DNA from: Deltaproteobacteria bacterium | GTDB lineage: Bacteria > Chloroflexota > Dehalococcoidia > Dehalococcoidales > BS750m-G39 | DNA: 8,388 nucleotides | NCBI GenBank assembly: GCA_030606505.1 | Contig: JAUWGI010000021.1 | Coordinates: 1 to 8,388 of the forward strand | Direction: 5' to 3' | Shown: positions 6,079 through 8,388 of the stretch, piece after piece | How positions within the stretch are numbered: the stretch's first letter is position 1 | How the letters are laid out: the number at the start of each line of letters is the position of its first letter | Notes under the pieces: generated by a model | Told to the model about the DNA's origin: nothing | The model's input: the letters and a program-made list of their open reading frames with translations, nothing else | Databases searched by the model: none | Position numbers and translations under genes: made by a program

Positions 6079-6303
6079 ATGGGCAGGTGGGAAGCGGCCT
6101 TAAGGTTCATCGGGGTGGGGTGGTTCATCGCTATCTCAATATTGCTGGGTGTGCTGGGTGGTCTCTGGCTGGATGAAAAATTCGGTACCGCGCCTATTAT
6201 GGTAATAGTGGGCTTAATTTTAGGTTTGGTTGTTGCTTTTTACGGTGTTTATCGGATGTTGATACCCCTCATGCGTGACAGACGGGACAAGGGGGACAGT
6301 TAG
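6079..6303 (+). CDS. AtpZ/AtpI-family membrane protein (ATP synthase accessory)
   Basis: A 74-residue two-span membrane protein. The conserved family pattern is visible: FIGVGWFIAISILLGVLGG (span 1, about 9-28), a short WLDEKFGTAP turn (30-39), then span 2 (about 40-61), an RML.PL end and a charged C-terminus. Proteins of this family (ATPase_gene1 / AtpI) are encoded first in many atp operons; AtpI is linked to c-ring assembly, and some AtpZ-AtpI pairs to Mg/Ca transport. Position before atpB fits this. I place the start at the ATG at 6079. A TTG at 6040 is in frame and adds 13 residues, but has no ribosome site and overlaps the proposed -35. No clear Shine-Dalgarno precedes the ATG either. 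The stop codon shares its last base with the atpB GTG. Confidence 0.85.
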   Translation: MGRWEAALRFIGVGWFIAISILLGVLGGLWLDEKFGTAPIMVIVGLILGLVVAFYGVYRMLIPLMRDRRDKGDS

Positions 6304-7274
6304 TGCCTGAAAAGAAGGGCTGTCTGGGTTGTTCCTTCCCGCTGGTTATCGGTCTGGTAGTTGTTTTCCTGGTCCTCTTTATCCTTTCTTTTGTCGCTGG
6401 CCCCCTGGGTGAAGGGCTGCTCAGTGTATTTGGCATTAGCTTAGACTTCCCCAGCTGGCTCACCGTTGACCGCCCCGACCCGCACCTTCCCGCCGAGACC
6501 GTCTTCCACCTCTTTGGCTTTCCCATTACCAACAGCGTTCTGGGTGCCTGGATTACCATTATCTTCCTGGTGGGGGTTTCCTACATAGTTACCCGCCGCA
6601 TGAAGCTGGTTCCGGGCCGTTTGCAGGCGGCTTTCGAGTTCTTAATCGGCTGGGTCTACGACCTCTGCACCAGCGTCGCCGGTGAGAAAAACGGGCGCCG
6701 TTTCTTCCCGGTGGTGGCTACAATCTTTTTATTCGTCGGCTTTAACGCCTGGCTGGCGCTGCTGCCCGGCTTCGGCTCGATAACGATACATACCGCCGAG
6801 GGAGAGGCGCACCTGCTCAGGGCGGCCAATACCGATATCAATATGCCCCTGGCGCTGGCGCTGACCTCTTTTGTCTTTGTTGAGTTCTACGGCCTGCGCT
6901 CACTGGGGTTCCGTTACTTGGGCAAGTTCTTTAATTTTGGGGAGTTTATCAAAGGGGTAAAGCTGCTCTTCCAAGGTAAGGTCAAGGACAGCATATTCGG
7001 GATATTCACCGGAGCTATTACCATCTTTACCGGGCTTCTGGAGGGTTTGAGCGAGTTTATTCGCATTATCAGCCTTACCTTCCGACTTTTCGGCAACATG
7101 ACGGCGGGAGAAATCCTGCTGCTGGTGGTCGCTTTCCTCATCCCCTGGCTGTTTGCCATACCCTTCTACGGGCTTGAGCTGCTTATCGGCTTCATACAGG
7201 CCATTATCTTCGCCGGCCTGACCCTTATTTTCCTTACCGTGGCCATAGAAGCTCACGGGGAAGAGACGCACTAA
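6303..7274 (+). CDS. atpB: F-type ATP synthase subunit a
   Basis: Subunit a forms the two half-channels that pass ions to the c-ring. In 323 residues the conserved core is clear: NTDINMPLALAL at 177-188; TFRLFGNMTAGE at 259-270, with Arg261 corresponding to the essential Arg210 of E. coli; and FIQAIIFAGLTLIFL near 297-311, with Gln299 matching E. coli Gln252. The protein is longer than E. coli subunit a (271), mainly through an extra hydrophobic N-terminal span (about 12-33) and an enlarged loop (about 200-245) before the Arg helix. The start is GTG at 6303, overlapping the upstream stop by one base, with AAGGGGG (6289-6295) seven bases before it. It forms the stator channel together with AtpF and contacts the AtpE ring. 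Confidence 0.96.
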   Translation: MPEKKGCLGCSFPLVIGLVVVFLVLFILSFVAGPLGEGLLSVFGISLDFPSWLTVDRPDPHLPAETVFHLFGFPITNSVLGAWITIIFLVGVSYIVTRRMKLVPGRLQAAFEFLIGWVYDLCTSVAGEKNGRRFFPVVATIFLFVGFNAWLALLPGFGSITIHTAEGEAHLLRAANTDINMPLALALTSFVFVEFYGLRSLGFRYLGKFFNFGEFIKGVKLLFQGKVKDSIFGIFTGAITIFTGLLEGLSEFIRIISLTFRLFGNMTAGEILLLVVAFLIPWLFAIPFYGLELLIGFIQAIIFAGLTLIFLTVAIEAHGEETH

Positions 7275-7315
7275 AAGCAGGGCTTGATATTACCAAATAT
7301 AAGGAGGTTTAAAGT

Positions 7316-7546
7316 ATGGATCCTGAAGCAATGAAGATGCTGGCGATAGGGCTGGCGGTCGGTCTGGGAATGCTGGGGCCAGCCCTGGCCCTGGGGCTTA
7401 TCGGCTTTTCCGCTTTGCAGGGGATAGCCCGTAACCCCGAGGCGAAAGGACCTATCTTTACCAACATGATTCTGGTGGCCGGCCTGGCCGAGGCTATCGG
7501 TATCTACGTACTGATTGTGGCCATTATCCTGGCTATGGTGGTCTGA
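7316..7546 (+). CDS. atpE: F-type ATP synthase subunit c
   Basis: A 76-residue hairpin of two membrane helices that oligomerises into the rotor ring. Helix 1 is about 8-35, the polar loop RNPEAKG is at 39-45 and helix 2 is about 48-76. Glu59, in LAEAIGIY, is the ion-carrying carboxylate. The helix-1 position that holds Gln in sodium-binding rings is Leu here, and the residues after Glu59 are Ala-Ile rather than Ser-Thr, so proton coupling is expected. The helix-packing motif usually read GxGxGxG is GPALALG (21-27): two glycines are alanines. Strong AAGGAGG (7301-7307) lies upstream of the ATG. Two bases after its TGA begin the stop-start TGATATG of the next small gene. Confidence 0.96.
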   Translation: MDPEAMKMLAIGLAVGLGMLGPALALGLIGFSALQGIARNPEAKGPIFTNMILVAGLAEAIGIYVLIVAIILAMVV

Positions 7547-7547
7547 T

Positions 7548-7658
7548 ATGGAACAAGATGGAATACCTACGTTTATAAGTGCGCTTATTGCCGCCGTAGT
7601 CCTGGGGGTGATAGTTATCGGCGGTATGGTGTTGCTGGCGGTGTTTTCGCTTTTTTAA
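7548..7658 (+). CDS. 36-residue single-span membrane peptide between atpE and atpF
   Basis: The ATG lies one base after the atpE stop (TGA T ATG), same strand. It encodes 36 residues: MEQDGIPTFIS, an uninterrupted hydrophobic span (about 9-36, ALIAAVVLGVIVIGGMVLLA at its centre) and a TAA stop directly after SLF. The polar, acidic N-terminus and Gly-rich helix resemble a small membrane subunit. I know no standard atp gene at this position. It has no strong ribosome site of its own, so it probably relies on translational coupling to atpE. Reasons to think it real: immediate abutment, clean membrane topology and an otherwise unexplained 200-base gap in a compact operon. Reasons for doubt: its short length, and the fact that no conservation could be checked. 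Function unknown; it might be an assembly or c-ring-associated peptide. Confidence 0.55.
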   Translation: MEQDGIPTFISALIAAVVLGVIVIGGMVLLAVFSLF

Positions 7659-7666
7659 AGCCCGCC

Positions 7667-7696
7667 TTGCCGTTGAAAGAGTTAAGTTAGTATTAT
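7667..7696 (+). promoter_or_regulatory. Possible internal promoter before atpF
   Basis: TTGCCG (7667-7672), an 18-base spacer and TATTAT (7691-7696) lie in the 94-base gap before atpF. Both boxes are partial matches (four and five of six), so this may be chance. An internal promoter here would uncouple atpF and later genes from atpB/atpE. Confidence 0.25.
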
Positions 7697-7752
7697 TGGC
7701 TTGGCGACTTTTATGCGGACAGCCGTCTATTAGAACAGTTTAGGGGGTGAAA

Positions 7753-8262
7753 ATGGGAGGTTTAGCCAGTTTAGGCATAAATTTGCCAACTTTGATAGCG
7801 CAGCTTATCAATGTGGCCGTCCTTTTCGGCCTGCTCTACCTGGTGGCTTATAAGCCGATTATGCGCATGCTGGACGAGCGCTCGCGGAAGATCAAGGAGA
7901 GCATGGACAATACCGAGCATATCAAACAGCAGGCGGAGCGCGCTGAGGACGAGGCGTCCAAGCGCATCGAGGCGGCGGCCAAGGAGGGGCAGGAGGCCAT
8001 CGCCCGGGCGGTGCGTACCGGCGAGGAGGTCAGGCAGGGGGCGCAGCAGCAGGCTAAAAGTGAAGCCGAAGCCCTGATTACCCGGGCAAGGTCTGAGATT
8101 CAGCGGGAGCGGGACGAGGCTATCGACCAGCTGCGCCAGGGTTTTGCCGACATAACTATCGAGGCGGCGGGCAAGGTCATCGACCGCACCCTGGACAAGA
8201 AGACCCACCGCGATATTATCGACAAGGTGCTCAAAGAGAGCACCACCCTGAAGAAGGGCTAG
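7753..8262 (+). CDS. atpF: F-type ATP synthase subunit b
   Basis: Subunit b is the peripheral stalk that holds F1 to subunit a. The 169 residues show one N-terminal membrane span (about 9-29, INLPTLIAQLINVAVLFGLL onward), the typical post-membrane YKPIMRMLDERSRKIKESM (33-51) and then a long, charged, Ala/Glu/Arg-rich helix to about residue 150, suited to a right-handed coiled coil. The C-terminus (DRTLDKKTHRDIIDKVLKE) resembles the delta-contact region of other b subunits. I chose the ATG at 7753, because GGGGG (7743-7747) gives it a properly placed ribosome site; an in-frame GTG at 7747 is part of that site and adds only two residues. It is followed after 21 bases by atpH. Confidence 0.94.
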   Translation: MGGLASLGINLPTLIAQLINVAVLFGLLYLVAYKPIMRMLDERSRKIKESMDNTEHIKQQAERAEDEASKRIEAAAKEGQEAIARAVRTGEEVRQGAQQQAKSEAEALITRARSEIQRERDEAIDQLRQGFADITIEAAGKVIDRTLDKKTHRDIIDKVLKESTTLKKG

Positions 8263-8283
8263 TTTAATTATTAGGAGATAAGC

Positions 8284-8388
8284 GTGGCCAGAAGGTTTTA
8301 TGCCCGACGCTATGCCCAGGCGGTGTTCAACATCGCCCGGGAGAGAAAAGAGCTGGATAAGTGGCAGTCCGACCTGGGCCAGGTTGCG
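8284..8388 (+). CDS. atpH: F-type ATP synthase subunit delta, first 35 codons (runs off right edge)
   Basis: Delta (OSCP type) joins the top of F1 to the b stalk. Only the N-terminus is present: MARRFYARRYAQAVFNIARE, whose RRYAQAVFNIA matches the first helix of delta subunits, then a charged helix (KELDKWQSDLGQV). The start is a GTG with AGGAGA (8273-8278) five bases upstream. It follows atpF, the usual b-delta order, so atpA, atpG, atpD and atpC are expected to follow. Assignment rests on a short fragment plus context. Confidence 0.88.
   Translation, partial: MARRFYARRYAQAVFNIARERKELDKWQSDLGQVA

Noticed and set aside
7316..7546. Sodium-dependent c-ring
   Set aside because: The helix-1 Gln and the Ser/Thr after the key Glu, needed for the sodium site, are Leu and Ala-Ile here.

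Overview
This window looks like a chromosomal housekeeping region from a Dehalococcoidia-type member of the Chloroflexota, probably an uncultured one. The basis is the gene order dnaG – dgt – ppsA, followed by an F-type ATP synthase operon. As I recall it, this order resembles the dnaG-to-atp neighbourhood of Dehalococcoides; I could not run a database comparison. Coding sequence is moderately GC-rich. There is no tRNA, rRNA, CRISPR array, transposase or phage gene.

Bases 1-5100 are read from the minus strand. The window opens inside dnaG (DNA primase, C-terminal part missing). Next, in coordinate order, are a repeat-filled gap (837-1191), a small unrecognised membrane protein (1192-1587), and a tightly coupled pair in which ppsA (phosphoenolpyruvate synthase) is followed by dgt (dNTP triphosphohydrolase) with an ATGA overlap. 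The 321-base divergent region 5101-5421 holds the ppsA promoter, another repeat copy and a near-consensus promoter for the plus-strand gene.

Bases 5422-8388 are read from the plus strand: a bifunctional-nuclease-domain (DUF151) protein ending in a rho-independent terminator, then the ATP synthase operon. The operon runs AtpZ/AtpI-family assembly protein, atpB (a), atpE (c), an unannotated 36-residue single-span membrane peptide, atpF (b) and the first 35 codons of atpH (delta). Together these supply the membrane Fo sector. The alpha, gamma, beta and epsilon genes presumably lie beyond the right edge.

The most unusual content is non-coding. A family of short G-rich repeats lies in the gaps around the minus-strand genes: a CCTTATAAGG-like palindrome, a GGGTGG..GGGTGGG block, then an AAAGATA-like A/T stretch. 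Near dnaG there is also a 77-base tandem pair carrying perfect four-run G-quadruplex motifs and small hairpins whose stems differ in sequence but keep pairing. Other points worth a second look are the 36-residue peptide inside the atp operon, a c-subunit with alanines in its glycine motif, and promoters placed so close to the dnaG and AtpZ-family start codons that both messages may be leaderless.
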